A stretch of 64,000 bases of DNA, taken from CAYSWK01 sp964434735. Lineage in GTDB: Archaea > Micrarchaeota > Micrarchaeia > Anstonellales > Bilamarchaeaceae. Under the pieces are notes generated by a model that was given only the letters and a program-made list of their open reading frames with translations, had not been told where the DNA came from and made no database searches. Shown here in pieces: positions 17,589 to 26,722 of the stretch. Location of the stretch: assembly GCA_964434735.1 (NCBI GenBank), contig CAYSWK010000002.1, positions 1 through 64,000 of the forward strand. Reading direction: 5' to 3'. Each line of letters begins with the position of its first letter. Within the stretch, counting starts at the first letter, position 1. A program made the translations under genes and the position numbers.

Positions 17589-17972
17589 TTAGAAATTGAG
17601 CTGTTGAGCAACTGCTGCTGCCTTTTCGTTTGTAATCATCATAAATGAAATGCAGTCCCAGGTACGCTTAGTTTCATCAAACTTGATAGTTGCAACGAGC
17701 GGATAGGGCAATTTCTTTTCGATGTGCTTTCCTGCGCTCACAACATCAAGAATAGGGAATAATTTCATAGTGACGTTAAAGTATGCGCTCCAGCCATTTG
17801 TACGGTCCTGAACGACGACTTCTGTCGGATCCGGGAACCCTTCACCTACGATATCCTTGACACGAAATTGCATTGTTGAATGCTTTGAAAGTTCTTGGGT
17901 AACTCGAGGGATGATGATGCTTTTTGCCTCATCCCAGGTAAGCTTTGGAATTTTTACTGTTTCTTTAATCAT
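17589..17972 (-). CDS. Hypothetical protein
   Basis: 127 residues, soluble, mixed alpha/beta. N-terminal helix with LTWDEAKSIIIPRVTQEL, central strands, and a final helix NEKAAAVAQQLNF. No catalytic motif recognised. Only 38 bases separate it from the following small unknown, so the two may share a transcript. It is divergent from the sugar nucleotidylyltransferase gene. Confidence 0.55.
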   Translation of the reverse strand: MIKETVKIPKLTWDEAKSIIIPRVTQELSKHSTMQFRVKDIVGEGFPDPTEVVVQDRTNGWSAYFNVTMKLFPILDVVSAGKHIEKKLPYPLVATIKFDETKRTWDCISFMMITNEKAAAVAQQLNF

Positions 17973-18093
17973 TCATACCACGTCCGGGCTACTACACAAT
18001 AGTCAAATGTTTATAATGCTTCTTGCAAAGAGGATAAAAACAAATGCACTGATTTGCACGCTCTTTTTAAGCCTCTCACTTCTCAAGTTATCT

Positions 18094-19317
18094 ATGAAAG
18101 CAGTCATACTTGCAGCCGGGGAAGGAACGCGCATGCGCCCCTTTACGTATTCAAGGCCAAAGGCGCTTGTCCAGGTGGCGGGAAAACCTATACTTTCCCA
18201 TATCCTTGCCGCGTGCAAAAAAGCAGGAGTAACTCAGGTGTGCATAGTGGTGCGCCATCTTGAGGAACAGATCCGCTCATATGTTAAAGAGGAATCTCAA
18301 GGCCTTTCAATCACGTGCGTCAGCCAAGGAAAAGAGAACGGGACTGCTGCCGCACTTTTGGCAGCATCCAACTTTTTAGATGATGATACGCTCGTGCTCG
18401 CTGGCGACGGGCTTGTGGATTCTTCAGTGCTTACGCAACTTATTGAATCACACAAAAAAGGAATCACCTGCGGATTAACTGAGGTGAAAAACCCTTCTGC
18501 ATACGGCGTTGCAATAGTGAAAAATGAATTGATTGAACGCTTTGAGGAAAAACCCGCACACCCAAAGTCAAACCTTGCAAACACGGCAATGTATGTTTTC
18601 GATGCCGAATCGGCCCAACGCGCAAAACAGGTGAAAAAAAGCCCTCGCGGCGAGTTTGAAATGACTGACCTGCTTGTAGGCGCACGTGCAGTAACCATCA
18701 AAGGCATGTGGTTTGACGTTGGAAACTCATGGAATTTATTTGAAGCAAACGAACTTCTCTTAAAATCGATGAAAGCAAAAACGGCTGGAAAAGTCGAGAA
18801 CTGCCGCATTGACGGAAAGCTCATTATCGAAAAGGGCGCGACCATTGTTGACAGCACTATTGAAGGAATGGTATACGTTGGTGCGGATACGCACATCGGA
18901 CCGCACTCGTTTTTGAAAGGTGCAACTTCAATTGGAAAAAACTGCGCCATTGGCGATTCCACGTCAATCAAGAACAGCATCCTTTTTGACCACGTGAACG
19001 CAAAACACCTTTCGTACATTGGCGATTCGGTGATTGGTTCAAACGTCAATTTTGGTGCCGGAACGCAAATTGCAAATTACCGCTTTGATTCAGGGCAAAT
19101 CAGTGCCCAAACAGAAAAAGGCCTCATCCCTACGGGAAGGAACAAGCTTGGCTGCTTTGTTGGCGACAACGTCAAATTCGGCGTGCTTTCCTGCACGTTC
19201 CCCGGCATCTCTATAGGGGATAATGCATGGATTGGCCCGGGAACAGTCGTTTCAAAAAACGTTGAGCGCAACACGCACGTATACGTAAAACAAACGCTGC
19301 AGGTTGACAGGGTTTGA
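18094..19317 (+). CDS. Sugar-1-phosphate nucleotidylyltransferase with left-handed beta-helix (GlmU-like)
   Basis: 407 residues. The N-terminal Rossmann nucleotidylyltransferase starts LAAGEGTRMRPFT..RPKAL and has LVLAGDGL (metal Asp). From about residue 225 there are hexapeptide repeats (IEKGATIVDSTIEG, VGADTHIGPHSF, IGKNCAIGDS) of a left-handed beta-helix, ending with the VGDNVKFG..FPGISIGDNAWIGPGTVV stretch. The archaeal family (ST0452-like) makes NDP-sugars and can acetylate amino sugar-1-phosphates, feeding glycan synthesis. Start at ATG 18094: TTTTTAAG sits about 25 bases before it, so leaderless. Confidence 0.88.
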   Translation: MKAVILAAGEGTRMRPFTYSRPKALVQVAGKPILSHILAACKKAGVTQVCIVVRHLEEQIRSYVKEESQGLSITCVSQGKENGTAAALLAASNFLDDDTLVLAGDGLVDSSVLTQLIESHKKGITCGLTEVKNPSAYGVAIVKNELIERFEEKPAHPKSNLANTAMYVFDAESAQRAKQVKKSPRGEFEMTDLLVGARAVTIKGMWFDVGNSWNLFEANELLLKSMKAKTAGKVENCRIDGKLIIEKGATIVDSTIEGMVYVGADTHIGPHSFLKGATSIGKNCAIGDSTSIKNSILFDHVNAKHLSYIGDSVIGSNVNFGAGTQIANYRFDSGQISAQTEKGLIPTGRNKLGCFVGDNVKFGVLSCTFPGISIGDNAWIGPGTVVSKNVERNTHVYVKQTLQVDRV

Positions 19318-19321
19318 TTAC

Positions 19322-20182
19322 GTGGATCCCGGAATCGTCTTTGCGCTCCTCTCACTCATTGCGTGGGGAACCTCTGACTTTTTGATAGGGTACGCAAGCA
19401 AAAAAATCGATGAAATTACTACGCTTTTGTATGGTAAGGTGGCTGGTCTTCTTGTTGTTCTTTCATTTGCATTTGGCCTGGAAGTACCACTTGTTGCGCC
19501 TTCTGATTTTAATGGATATGTCTTTCTTTTTAGCGCCGCACTCACCACAACGGTTGCGTGGTTTTTGTTTGCGCAAGCATTCAAAAAAGGCCTTATCTCA
19601 ATTTTAAGCCCCATTGGAAATGCATGGGGAATTGTAACGATTGCACTTGGCGTTATGTTCCTTGGCCAATCAATCAATGAAAAAATACTTCTTGGAATGG
19701 TGCTTGTCCTAGGGGGAATGATTGTAACTTCAATTAATTTCAAGGAAATCGGAAAACACGCGCGAACATCAGCACTTTTTTTTAACGGAGTTCCTCAAAC
19801 AATTGTTGCGATGTTTTTATGGGGGATTTTTTTTGTTTTTGTTGACTTGAGCGTGCATGCAACGTCATGGATTTCATTCGTTGTTTTCTCAGAACTAATT
19901 TCCATAGTTTTGATTCTTATATATGGAATAGGCAAAAAAATTGAATCTATAAAAAACGTCCCATTGCGCGTGTTTGGATTTGGAGTCGCAAACGCACTTG
20001 GTTCAAGCTTCTACGGGCTTGCACTGCTAACGCTTCCCACCACGGTTGCGGCACCCATTGTAAGTGCGTTGCCCTTGGTCGCAGTAATGCTTGCACATTT
20101 TGTGCTTAAGGAAAAACTTGCAAAAATTCAGTATCTTGGAATCATTGCCGTTGTTTGCGGGATTATCATTCTTTCCTTATAA
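19322..20182 (+). CDS. DMT-superfamily (EamA-like) transporter
   Basis: 286 residues with ten predicted transmembrane helices in two repeats of five, beginning VFALLSLIAWGTSDFLIG, the usual EamA start with a conserved W-G-T. Drug/metabolite transporters export amino acids, nucleotide sugars or similar small molecules. The GTG at 19322 is chosen; a TTG at 19304 inside the preceding gene is in frame but weak. It follows the nucleotidylyltransferase by 4 bases. Substrate unknown. Confidence 0.78.
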   Translation: MDPGIVFALLSLIAWGTSDFLIGYASKKIDEITTLLYGKVAGLLVVLSFAFGLEVPLVAPSDFNGYVFLFSAALTTTVAWFLFAQAFKKGLISILSPIGNAWGIVTIALGVMFLGQSINEKILLGMVLVLGGMIVTSINFKEIGKHARTSALFFNGVPQTIVAMFLWGIFFVFVDLSVHATSWISFVVFSELISIVLILIYGIGKKIESIKNVPLRVFGFGVANALGSSFYGLALLTLPTTVAAPIVSALPLVAVMLAHFVLKEKLAKIQYLGIIAVVCGIIILSL

Positions 20183-21322
20183 TCAATAGTTTCCTCTTAA
20201 TACTAATTCGACCTGTTCAAGAGCCCCCAGTAAAAGAAGCTCCTCTGATACAAATCCGTATTTACGGACAGTTTCATAACTACCAAGGTAATTTGAGCCA
20301 TGGTTAACGTCTAGCTCTACAATTGAATTAAGAGAGGCAAGAAGCACGTCGTAAAGGCCATGAGCATCTGCGATGGCTAGAACATCAAGAAGCGCAGATT
20401 TGTCTTTAGATAGGCATTCGCACAATTTTCGTGCAAGCTCCCCTGCCTGTTCAGGAGCATATTCTCCTGCAAGGACATATGCTCGTTCAAGGAACACCTT
20501 TCCCTCCTTTTGGGCAAGTTGTTCAATTGCACGAATGATGCGGGGTGCGAGTTCAGTATCTGGGGCACCATCATGATTGATTAATATGCCCTTGATTCTT
20601 AACTCGAAAATCCTCCTGGCTAAATGATATGGAGAAGTATAGGGGGGGTCAAGAAGAATACGATCTATTGCTTCTATCGAACTTGTAGGTATGTGCGTAA
20701 TTGGCGCATGTTCTTCTTCGTAAGGAGCTTCCACAGGGGATTTTCTTTTTGCAACGCGTGCCAAAAGAGCTGTAGATCCATTGTTGATAATTGAGATAAG
20801 CGCTTCATGCACCTCAGGATTATACTTTTTTTCTTGTTCATAAAGTGTGCAAAGGCTTTTACGTGCAAATGCGACGAGAGCATTTTGTATTTCATATAAT
20901 TGTGTAAGAATATGCCCCATCTCAAGAGTCATGGCAATTGAAAACGAATAGTCCTGTTGCGGATAACGGGATATTCCTATTTGCAATTCTCTTGCCCTGA
21001 ATTCAAGAACATGAGCCGCCGCATCACGTACTGGATTTTTTCCAAAACGCCCAAGCCATTCCTTGAAATTTTTCCCCTCAAGAACGGCCCGCTGTAATTC
21101 CTGTGAAAGGTAAGGATATACCATTAATAGTTGAGGATATGCGCAGGGAATTTCAGATTTTCCAATCCATTTTTGTGCAACGCTTTGGGCAGGTTCGTGC
21201 ATATCAGGATCGCGCATAAGTACTTTTCTAAAAACAGTATGTAACTCTCTGTCAGGACATTTTGCCATTAATCTTTCTAAAGAAAATTGACCGTGGTTAG
21301 CAGTAAGAACGATTGGTTTCAT
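20183..21322 (-). CDS. Hypothetical helical protein
   Basis: 379 residues, apparently all-alpha, with many short amphipathic helices (for example ELHTVFRKVL, ARRIFELRIKGIL, AGELARKLCECL), suggestive of HEAT/TPR-like helical repeats, but I cannot define a repeat register. No signal peptide or membrane segment. The stop is adjacent to the stop of the DMT transporter. Not recognised. Confidence 0.55.
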   Translation of the reverse strand: MKPIVLTANHGQFSLERLMAKCPDRELHTVFRKVLMRDPDMHEPAQSVAQKWIGKSEIPCAYPQLLMVYPYLSQELQRAVLEGKNFKEWLGRFGKNPVRDAAAHVLEFRARELQIGISRYPQQDYSFSIAMTLEMGHILTQLYEIQNALVAFARKSLCTLYEQEKKYNPEVHEALISIINNGSTALLARVAKRKSPVEAPYEEEHAPITHIPTSSIEAIDRILLDPPYTSPYHLARRIFELRIKGILINHDGAPDTELAPRIIRAIEQLAQKEGKVFLERAYVLAGEYAPEQAGELARKLCECLSKDKSALLDVLAIADAHGLYDVLLASLNSIVELDVNHGSNYLGSYETVRKYGFVSEELLLLGALEQVELVLRGNY

Positions 21323-21346
21323 GTTGTTTCTGATGTATAGATAAGT

Positions 21347-21724
21347 TTAAACTCCTTTTCCAAGGTAATTACCGATTGCCTGCACGATGAGGATACGCAT
21401 AAGGACGATAGTGAGGAACATCGAGCCGAACACGGCAAAATCAAGGTTTGCAACCGGATTGATGAATATGTTCCACAAAAATACGAAGCCCATAAGAATA
21501 AGCAGGAAAACAAATGCGTTGCTTGCGGCCAAGGCACTGTTTGCCGCTTGAGTTTTATCTGAAAGATAATCAGTCTTATTTGAACTCAACCCAATTGAAA
21601 GAAGCATAACTATCGTCAACCCGACAGCGCTTGCCTTCATGCTTTGGCGGTCTGCGAACGTGCCATACACAAAGAAAAGCACGGCAAGGCTAAAAAGAAG
21701 AATAAGATAATGCTGCTTTTTCAT
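21347..21724 (-). CDS. Four-helix membrane protein
   Basis: 125 residues from the ATG at 21724 (MKKQHYLILL); the upstream open frame adds an unlikely Phe-rich extension. About four hydrophobic helices (8-20, 28-48, 66-88, 95-118). Unknown family. Divergent from the pilin gene at 21855, with a TTTTAAATA-type promoter region shared between them. Confidence 0.6.
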   Translation of the reverse strand: MKKQHYLILLFSLAVLFFVYGTFADRQSMKASAVGLTIVMLLSIGLSSNKTDYLSDKTQAANSALAASNAFVFLLILMGFVFLWNIFINPVANLDFAVFGSMFLTIVLMRILIVQAIGNYLGKGV

Positions 21725-21854
21725 ACCATGCCATCTTCTTGCAAATTTAAAAATAAAACTATTAGCGTTTTTTGAATTAAGAAAAAAACTGTTTTGAAAT
21801 ATGCCCAGGATAAAGCTTTTTAAATACAAGAGAGTAAGTTCCCCCGGTGAATTT

Positions 21855-22307
21855 ATGATTAAGAAAGGACAAGTATCTACGGAATACCTGATTATTCTGG
21901 CCGTAGTATTAGTTATTGCATTAGTGGTTGTCTTCTTGGTAACCCAAAGCAGCGGCGGAGCATCAGCAACTTTGCAAACACAAAGTCAAACAGCATGGCA
22001 AAGCGCACAGCCCTTGGCAGTTACGGCAGTCAGTGCTTCAGGAACAACGTTTGGAGTTACTATGAAAAACAATGACCTCCAAAAAGTCACTGTAACCGGA
22101 GTCACAACTGATTCAACGGATGATTACGCAGTTTCAACAACCTTCAACCCTGGCGAAGAAAAATCAGTCACGTTAACACTCTCGTCAGATTGTGGTGCAT
22201 TGGGAACACAGCTTCGTGTCCAAAACGTATCGATTACCTACACGAAAGGATCAACCGCAGGCCTTAAGGAAACAAGCGGCTCACCCTTAATCGTAACGTG
22301 TGGATAA
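21855..22307 (+). CDS. Pilin with class III signal peptide
   Basis: 150 residues. The N-terminus MIKKGQVSTEYLIIL is a class III (archaellin/pilin) signal: KKG, cleavage by the FlaK/EppA-type prepilin peptidase before Q, then the +5 Glu and a hydrophobic assembly helix to about residue 33. The rest is a beta-rich Ser/Thr-rich head with two Cys. GGTGA ribosome binding site 8 bases before the ATG. It is likely the or a major pilin for one of the two ATPase systems in this window. Confidence 0.85.
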   Translation: MIKKGQVSTEYLIILAVVLVIALVVVFLVTQSSGGASATLQTQSQTAWQSAQPLAVTAVSASGTTFGVTMKNNDLQKVTVTGVTTDSTDDYAVSTTFNPGEEKSVTLTLSSDCGALGTQLRVQNVSITYTKGSTAGLKETSGSPLIVTCG

Positions 22308-22338
22308 ACTCTTTAATTTTTTCTTTCTTATTTTTATC

Positions 22339-22824
22339 ATGGAAGACGCACAAGAAATCCCCCGCGCAAACAGGTTCTCATTCTTAGGCTTTGAAGCTCC
22401 AAAAACAAAAAACGGGCAGCCAGGCATAGAAGCCATCCTTAAAAAATCAAAAACAATCGCAATCGTTGGCCTTTCAGACAAGCGCACGCGCGACAGTTTT
22501 ATGGTGGCAGAATACCTTCTAGGGGCAGGGTACATGATTATTCCCGTAAATCCTATGATCAAGCAATGGGAAGGAATTGAAAGCTACCCGAGCCTTTCTG
22601 CAATTCCTGAGGAAATACGCATTGACATTATTGACATCTTTCGTACGTCCGATGCAGTGCCTGGAATTGTGGATGAGGCGCTTTTACTTAAGCAAAAACC
22701 CGCATGCATTTGGATGCAATTAGGTGTTGAACATAATGAGGCAGCGCAAAAGGCAGAGGCTGTGGGAATCACAGTTATCCAGAATCGCTGCTTAAAAATT
22801 GAACACCTGAAGCTTGGATTTTAA
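22339..22824 (+). CDS. CoA-binding (YccU-like) Rossmann protein
   Basis: 161 residues with the CoA-binding fold: IAIVGLSDKRTRDSFMVAEYLL (nucleotide-binding loop), YMIIPVNPM, SLSAIPEEIRIDIIDIF, IWMQLGVEHNEAAQKAEAVGITVIQNRCLKIEH. These blocks match the CoA_binding_2 family including the final CxKIEH-type motif. Biochemical role unknown in most organisms. Start chosen at ATG 22339; the longer open frame begins with a Phe-rich run overlapping the pilin gene. Confidence 0.85.
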   Translation: MEDAQEIPRANRFSFLGFEAPKTKNGQPGIEAILKKSKTIAIVGLSDKRTRDSFMVAEYLLGAGYMIIPVNPMIKQWEGIESYPSLSAIPEEIRIDIIDIFRTSDAVPGIVDEALLLKQKPACIWMQLGVEHNEAAQKAEAVGITVIQNRCLKIEHLKLGF

Positions 22825-22844
22825 CATAGTAATTAATAAAAAAA

Positions 22845-23102
22845 CTAACCCGTCGTATTGACGGCAAAATCGTCAAGCTTTGAGGTTGGCAAATCCTCAT
22901 CAACAAACGGCGTATCCTCAAGCGGAGTTTGAGTGGGCACAAACTTTGGAGCTTCTTGAGTTGGTTTAGGATTTATCTCCACTGTATTTATGGGTGAATC
23001 TGTTTTGGAATCCGCGTCTTTTTGCGATTTTGACTTTACCGACAGTTCAAGGCACCCGAAAAGAAGCAGCAGTATGCAAAATATGGCACATATCGTTTTC
23101 AT
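22845..23102 (-). CDS. Small lipoprotein
   Basis: 85 residues. Signal peptide with lipobox LLFGC at about 13-17, then a Lys/Asp/Pro/Thr-rich, low-complexity extracellular tail. It overlaps the upstream gene on the same strand by 4 bases (ATG at 23102, TGA at 23099), so they form an operon. No domain. Confidence 0.55.
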   Translation of the reverse strand: MKTICAIFCILLLLFGCLELSVKSKSQKDADSKTDSPINTVEINPKPTQEAPKFVPTQTPLEDTPFVDEDLPTSKLDDFAVNTTG

Positions 23103-23884
23103 TGTATCTCACCCATAACCTGTTCACGGACAGATTGAAGCTCCTGCTGATAATATGCAAGATAATGCTCGTCTTCACTTAAAACGTCCTCACGGACACG
23201 CGCAATGCGTGCAAAAACTTCCTCGTTTTTTACCCCATATCCTTTCAAAAGGGATTCCATATCCGCAAGCTCAAAAAGAACCCATGCCCTCTTTTTTACC
23301 TCCCTTAATTCAGAACGTGAGAGCTGGCCGCTTACAAACTGGGTTCGCATGGATTGCATTTCAAGAAGCCTCGTTTTCATCTCGTTAGTTGGATAACCGT
23401 GCGAAGACAGATAATCGATTCTGCCTTGTGCAGATTGTTCCCACTTTTGAATTCGCTCGATGTGGAGTGCGTTAAGCCTGCGTGATGCATCTGCAATGCA
23501 CGAACCATACGTATGGTCTACGGCGTCAACATTCGTTGAGATTTCGGCCTTCGCGTCGCCCAAATCTTTGTAGGTATCCTCGTGTTTAAGATGATTAAAC
23601 TGGTGCGCAAGAAGCTGCACTTCGCGTACAAATAAAAGTCCAACGTCGATAAACTGCTGACGGTTTCTTGATGCCGCCGCCACATGAAGTGCATCAAGCG
23701 TCTTTTGACCTTGCGGAGTTACCTCATCAAACGTAATGTTTCGTTCATGAATGACGGTAAAAATAGGGTCAACAATGCCCAATGCACACTTTGCAATGCC
23801 CGTATGGTATTCCAACTCATCCTGGCTAAAAACAAGGCAAGCTAAAAGCATAAAAACAACAAAGGATTTAGAGATGCGAGACAT
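23099..23884 (-). CDS. Secreted helical hypothetical protein
   Basis: 261 residues from the ATG at 23884. An N-terminal signal (about 1-20, ending ACLVFSQ) then a mainly helical, charged domain with His-rich helices (LLAHQFNHLKHED). Two Cys. Its start codon is only one base from the start of the divergent pilin-like gene at 23886, so the two genes must share overlapping promoter and coding sequence. Not recognised. Confidence 0.6.
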   Translation of the reverse strand: MSRISKSFVVFMLLACLVFSQDELEYHTGIAKCALGIVDPIFTVIHERNITFDEVTPQGQKTLDALHVAAASRNRQQFIDVGLLFVREVQLLAHQFNHLKHEDTYKDLGDAKAEISTNVDAVDHTYGSCIADASRRLNALHIERIQKWEQSAQGRIDYLSSHGYPTNEMKTRLLEMQSMRTQFVSGQLSRSELREVKKRAWVLFELADMESLLKGYGVKNEEVFARIARVREDVLSEDEHYLAYYQQELQSVREQVMGEIQ

Positions 23885-23885
23885 A

Positions 23886-24299
23886 ATGAACACAAAACGG
23901 CGAACTTTAAATCAGTTGCGGGTACGCGGGCAAAGCCAGGCCGAATTCCTCATCATATTTTCCCTTGCAATTTTCATGGTGTTTATCTTAAGCGTCCTGT
24001 ACAATGCATGGAATCTGACGGTAACCCAAACAAAACAGTCTTTTCGGGCCGCGGAAATAGCAAACACCGTTGCGTTCGCAATAAACAATGCGTACTTCTC
24101 AGGCAATGGAACCGGAGTAAACATCAGTATACCCTCCCAGGAAGGGCTGACAATAGTAATTGATGAAAAAACCGTAACCGTAAATTCATCAGGCGCAGTA
24201 AGCCAATCCCAAATAATCGCAGGACCCGTTGATGCGACACGCATTTCTTCAGGCCAACGGTTTTTCTACAACAGGGACGGGACAATAGAGGTGTCATGA
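23886..24299 (+). CDS. Pilin-like protein with class III-type signal (minor pilin)
   Basis: 137 residues. A 15-residue basic N-region ends in RVRGQSQAEFLIIFSLAIF: the G|Q-x-x-x-E pattern and following hydrophobic helix are those of class III signals, with a longer n-region than usual. The head is short and beta-rich. First gene of a five-gene run (23886-26109 and then 26155) with junctions at 24299/24300, ATGA overlaps at 24896 and 25315. Probably a minor pilin or pseudopilin. Confidence 0.7.
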   Translation: MNTKRRTLNQLRVRGQSQAEFLIIFSLAIFMVFILSVLYNAWNLTVTQTKQSFRAAEIANTVAFAINNAYFSGNGTGVNISIPSQEGLTIVIDEKTVTVNSSGAVSQSQIIAGPVDATRISSGQRFFYNRDGTIEVS

Positions 24300-24899
24300 G
24301 TGGATCCGTTAAAAGTTTTGAGTCGCGAATTTTGGGTTTCGTGTGTTAAACTTCCGCATAAGGATTCAAAATGCAAAAAACAGAACGCAAGATACAAAAC
24401 TGAAAACATTCACAGATCAACTCGCGGCCAAATGTGGTCAACGGATTTTGCAGTATCATTAACCATTTTTTCCATTTCGTTATTGCTTTTTTTCGGCCTT
24501 TTCCAACAGGTGACAACCCGTTTTGACAACTGGTACACCTACCAGGTTATCCAGTACCATGCGCATATTTTTTCAAATCAGCTTCTCCTTACGCCTGGAA
24601 CGCCTGCAAATTGGGAAACAAGAGGGATCAATTCAAGCACCCACCTTGGCCTTGTAAATGAAAGAAATGTGCTCGTGCCTTCAAAACTTGATTCCTTTTT
24701 CAACGAAAGCGCATATGACATAATACGGGAGAAAAACAACTTCCCCTACCAATTTACCATCAACGTGACTTCGCTTTCACGCAATGAAACAATCCTTGTT
24801 CTTGGCAATGAGACTGACAGCAACAACTCGGCGCCCGTGCAACGGATGGCGCTTTTGAATGACACCCCTGTATGGGTAATCATAAAGGTGTGGAAATGA
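24300..24899 (+). CDS. Pilin-like surface protein
   Basis: 199 residues, GTG start directly after the previous stop. Residues 1-42 are basic; then STRGQMWSTDFAVSLTIFSISLLLFFGLFQ resembles a degenerate class III signal with a G|Q site and assembly helix (about 44-70). The head has several N-glycosylation sequons (NES, NVT, NET). A start later in the gene is possible. Operon position and architecture support a minor pilin. Confidence 0.55.
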   Translation: MDPLKVLSREFWVSCVKLPHKDSKCKKQNARYKTENIHRSTRGQMWSTDFAVSLTIFSISLLLFFGLFQQVTTRFDNWYTYQVIQYHAHIFSNQLLLTPGTPANWETRGINSSTHLGLVNERNVLVPSKLDSFFNESAYDIIREKNNFPYQFTINVTSLSRNETILVLGNETDSNNSAPVQRMALLNDTPVWVIIKVWK

Positions 24900-25318
24900 C
24901 TGATCCGTGGAACGTTTTGAGAGTACCCCGGCACAAGGGAATCATTTTCAGCATCGACAGCATCATAAGCCTACTCCTTTTCCTTATTGCGCTTGTCATC
25001 ATCTCCGGTTCATTGGTTCCGAATACTCCTCGAACTACGAGTATCAAGGATCTTGCATACGACATCCTCAGCGTACTGGATGCAAGCGATAGGTACGAAC
25101 AATACATTGAAGGGGACTCAAGCGCAATTCGCGACCTCCTCACCAATACCCCGTCAAACGTATGTATGGATATACAAATTACTGAATATTTAGGAAACAC
25201 GAGCGTCGTAAGCAAGCCAAACTGCGGAGGATTTACGCGTGAACTCCAGTCTACGTACAGCTCATTCGCGTATGGCGGAAAATATTATACCGTGCAATTG
25301 TTAGGGTGGGAACGATGA
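24896..25318 (+). CDS. Pilin-like surface protein
   Basis: 140 residues. After a basic n-region, RHKGIIFSIDSIISLLLFLIALVII looks like a class III-type N-terminus (G at the cleavage position, then the hydrophobic helix, about 15-40). The head has two Cys (CMD, NCG) that may form a disulfide. ATGA overlap with both neighbours, so translation is coupled across the run. Minor pilin is the best guess. Confidence 0.6.
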   Translation: MTDPWNVLRVPRHKGIIFSIDSIISLLLFLIALVIISGSLVPNTPRTTSIKDLAYDILSVLDASDRYEQYIEGDSSAIRDLLTNTPSNVCMDIQITEYLGNTSVVSKPNCGGFTRELQSTYSSFAYGGKYYTVQLLGWER

Positions 25319-26109
25319 GCACCAAAAAAGGATTTTTCTATTCAGTTATGATGATTGCGATCATCTCCATCCTTGCAGGGTTGTGGCTTGATTCCCAGCA
25401 CGCAAGCAACCGGCTTGAACGCGCCTTTGAATCGCAGGAAGGCGCACTCTTTTTGGCATATACAAAAAATGAGCTGTTTCAGGACCTCGCAGAAGTTACG
25501 CAAGTACGCGTACATTCTGACGGCACCCGGATAAAAATAAACGGCTCGCTGCCAGCATACAACCCTTCGCAGGCACTTGAAGATTATAACACCTTTATCC
25601 AAAACTGGACTTCAAAAAGCCACATAAACCTGACCCTTGACACGTCAGCACTGGAAGACGGAGATACGGACATAATGATATACAACACAACCGTGCGGGC
25701 AAACTACAGCGATACGCCTTCGAACATATCCCTTTCAAACCTGACAACCGACTACCTTGTCATAAACATAAGTGCGCCCTACGAACGGCTTGAGGTAGAT
25801 GATTTTTCATTTGGCGCAGGCAGCACCAACCTTACGTTTGTATATACTGATTCAAACGGAACGGTTGAAGAAAACGGAATGGTGAACCTTGCAAATTCAA
25901 ACACGGCAGAAGTGACGTACGTGAACCACAAATCAATAATTATACGCATCATACCTCAAAAAAGGCTTGAGATACTCAGCAATGTTTCAGATGGAACGTG
26001 GGAAATCGAATACAACAAAAGCCCCGATGATATAGGCGTTATGGGATACCCTGTCGAACTAGAAATGTTCTATACCCAGGTAACCTATAATGGCGGAGTC
26101 TACAAATAA
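25315..26109 (+). CDS. Pilin-like surface protein with N-glycosylation sites
   Basis: 264 residues. N-terminus STKKGFFYSVMMIAIISILAG fits a short class III-like signal. The long head carries many sequons (NWT, NLT, NTT, NYS, NIS, NLT, NIS, NVS), suggesting heavy N-glycosylation as in archaeal pili. Last of four tightly coupled pilin-like genes; a TATA-like TTTTTAAG for the next gene follows at about 26125. Confidence 0.6.
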   Translation: MSTKKGFFYSVMMIAIISILAGLWLDSQHASNRLERAFESQEGALFLAYTKNELFQDLAEVTQVRVHSDGTRIKINGSLPAYNPSQALEDYNTFIQNWTSKSHINLTLDTSALEDGDTDIMIYNTTVRANYSDTPSNISLSNLTTDYLVINISAPYERLEVDDFSFGAGSTNLTFVYTDSNGTVEENGMVNLANSNTAEVTYVNHKSIIIRIIPQKRLEILSNVSDGTWEIEYNKSPDDIGVMGYPVELEMFYTQVTYNGGVYK

Positions 26110-26154
26110 CCCGTAAGATTACGTTTTTAAGCATCGCCTTCCACTATAAGATAC

Positions 26155-26718
26155 ATGAAACGGGAGGAACTCCTTGTGCTTGGGTTAGTTTGTCTTATCC
26201 TGGTACTCCTAAGCATAGTGTCATTTTTCACAAATAATGTGGATGAAGGTAGCGCACGCCAATTTGTCCTTGAAGACCTCAAATCCCGTTTTCCGTATGC
26301 GGATGTTGAAATCATAGAGTCAAAATCTGCAGTAAATAACGAAGGCAAAGAATACTTCTCGATAAAAGCAAAAGTAACTACTGAGGCACAAAGCGCATGC
26401 CCGCTTCGAAGCCATTACTATTACAGCTATCCTGAGCAAAATTTTGTACCGGCACCCGCAGACCACATAACAACCCCCGAATGCAAAGTATGCAAGGAAA
26501 CGCCCTGCATCATCGCATTCCCTGAAGAAGCGACAATCGCATCACACACGTTGAGCGGAACGGAACAAGTAAAGGAGTTTGTAAACTCCCATCCCTACTC
26601 CAATCATTCGGTTACGAACAACGGCTCGGTTTTCATAGTTTCCTGGTTTGATACGGAACAAGGATATAATGTAACAATAAGCCGTTCAGGAAAAGTATTG
26701 TCCGTTTTACCAAGGTGA
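26155..26718 (+). CDS. Membrane-anchored extracellular hypothetical protein
   Basis: 187 residues. One N-terminal transmembrane helix (about 7-25), then an extracellular region with a Cys cluster (ECKVCKETPC) and a C-terminal part repeating a SxFIVSWFDTEQGYNVTISRSGKV-like beta pattern. The position after the pilin-like run suggests a role at the cell surface with them. No family recognised. Promoter TTTTTAAG about 26 bases before the ATG. Confidence 0.55.
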   Translation: MKREELLVLGLVCLILVLLSIVSFFTNNVDEGSARQFVLEDLKSRFPYADVEIIESKSAVNNEGKEYFSIKAKVTTEAQSACPLRSHYYYSYPEQNFVPAPADHITTPECKVCKETPCIIAFPEEATIASHTLSGTEQVKEFVNSHPYSNHSVTNNGSVFIVSWFDTEQGYNVTISRSGKVLSVLPR

Positions 26719-26722
26719 ATGG

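Noticed and set aside
18297..19049. A 250-codon minus-strand frame inside the sugar nucleotidylyltransferase
   Set aside because: Antisense shadow of a gene with clear motifs; Ser/Phe-rich as expected for an antisense frame.
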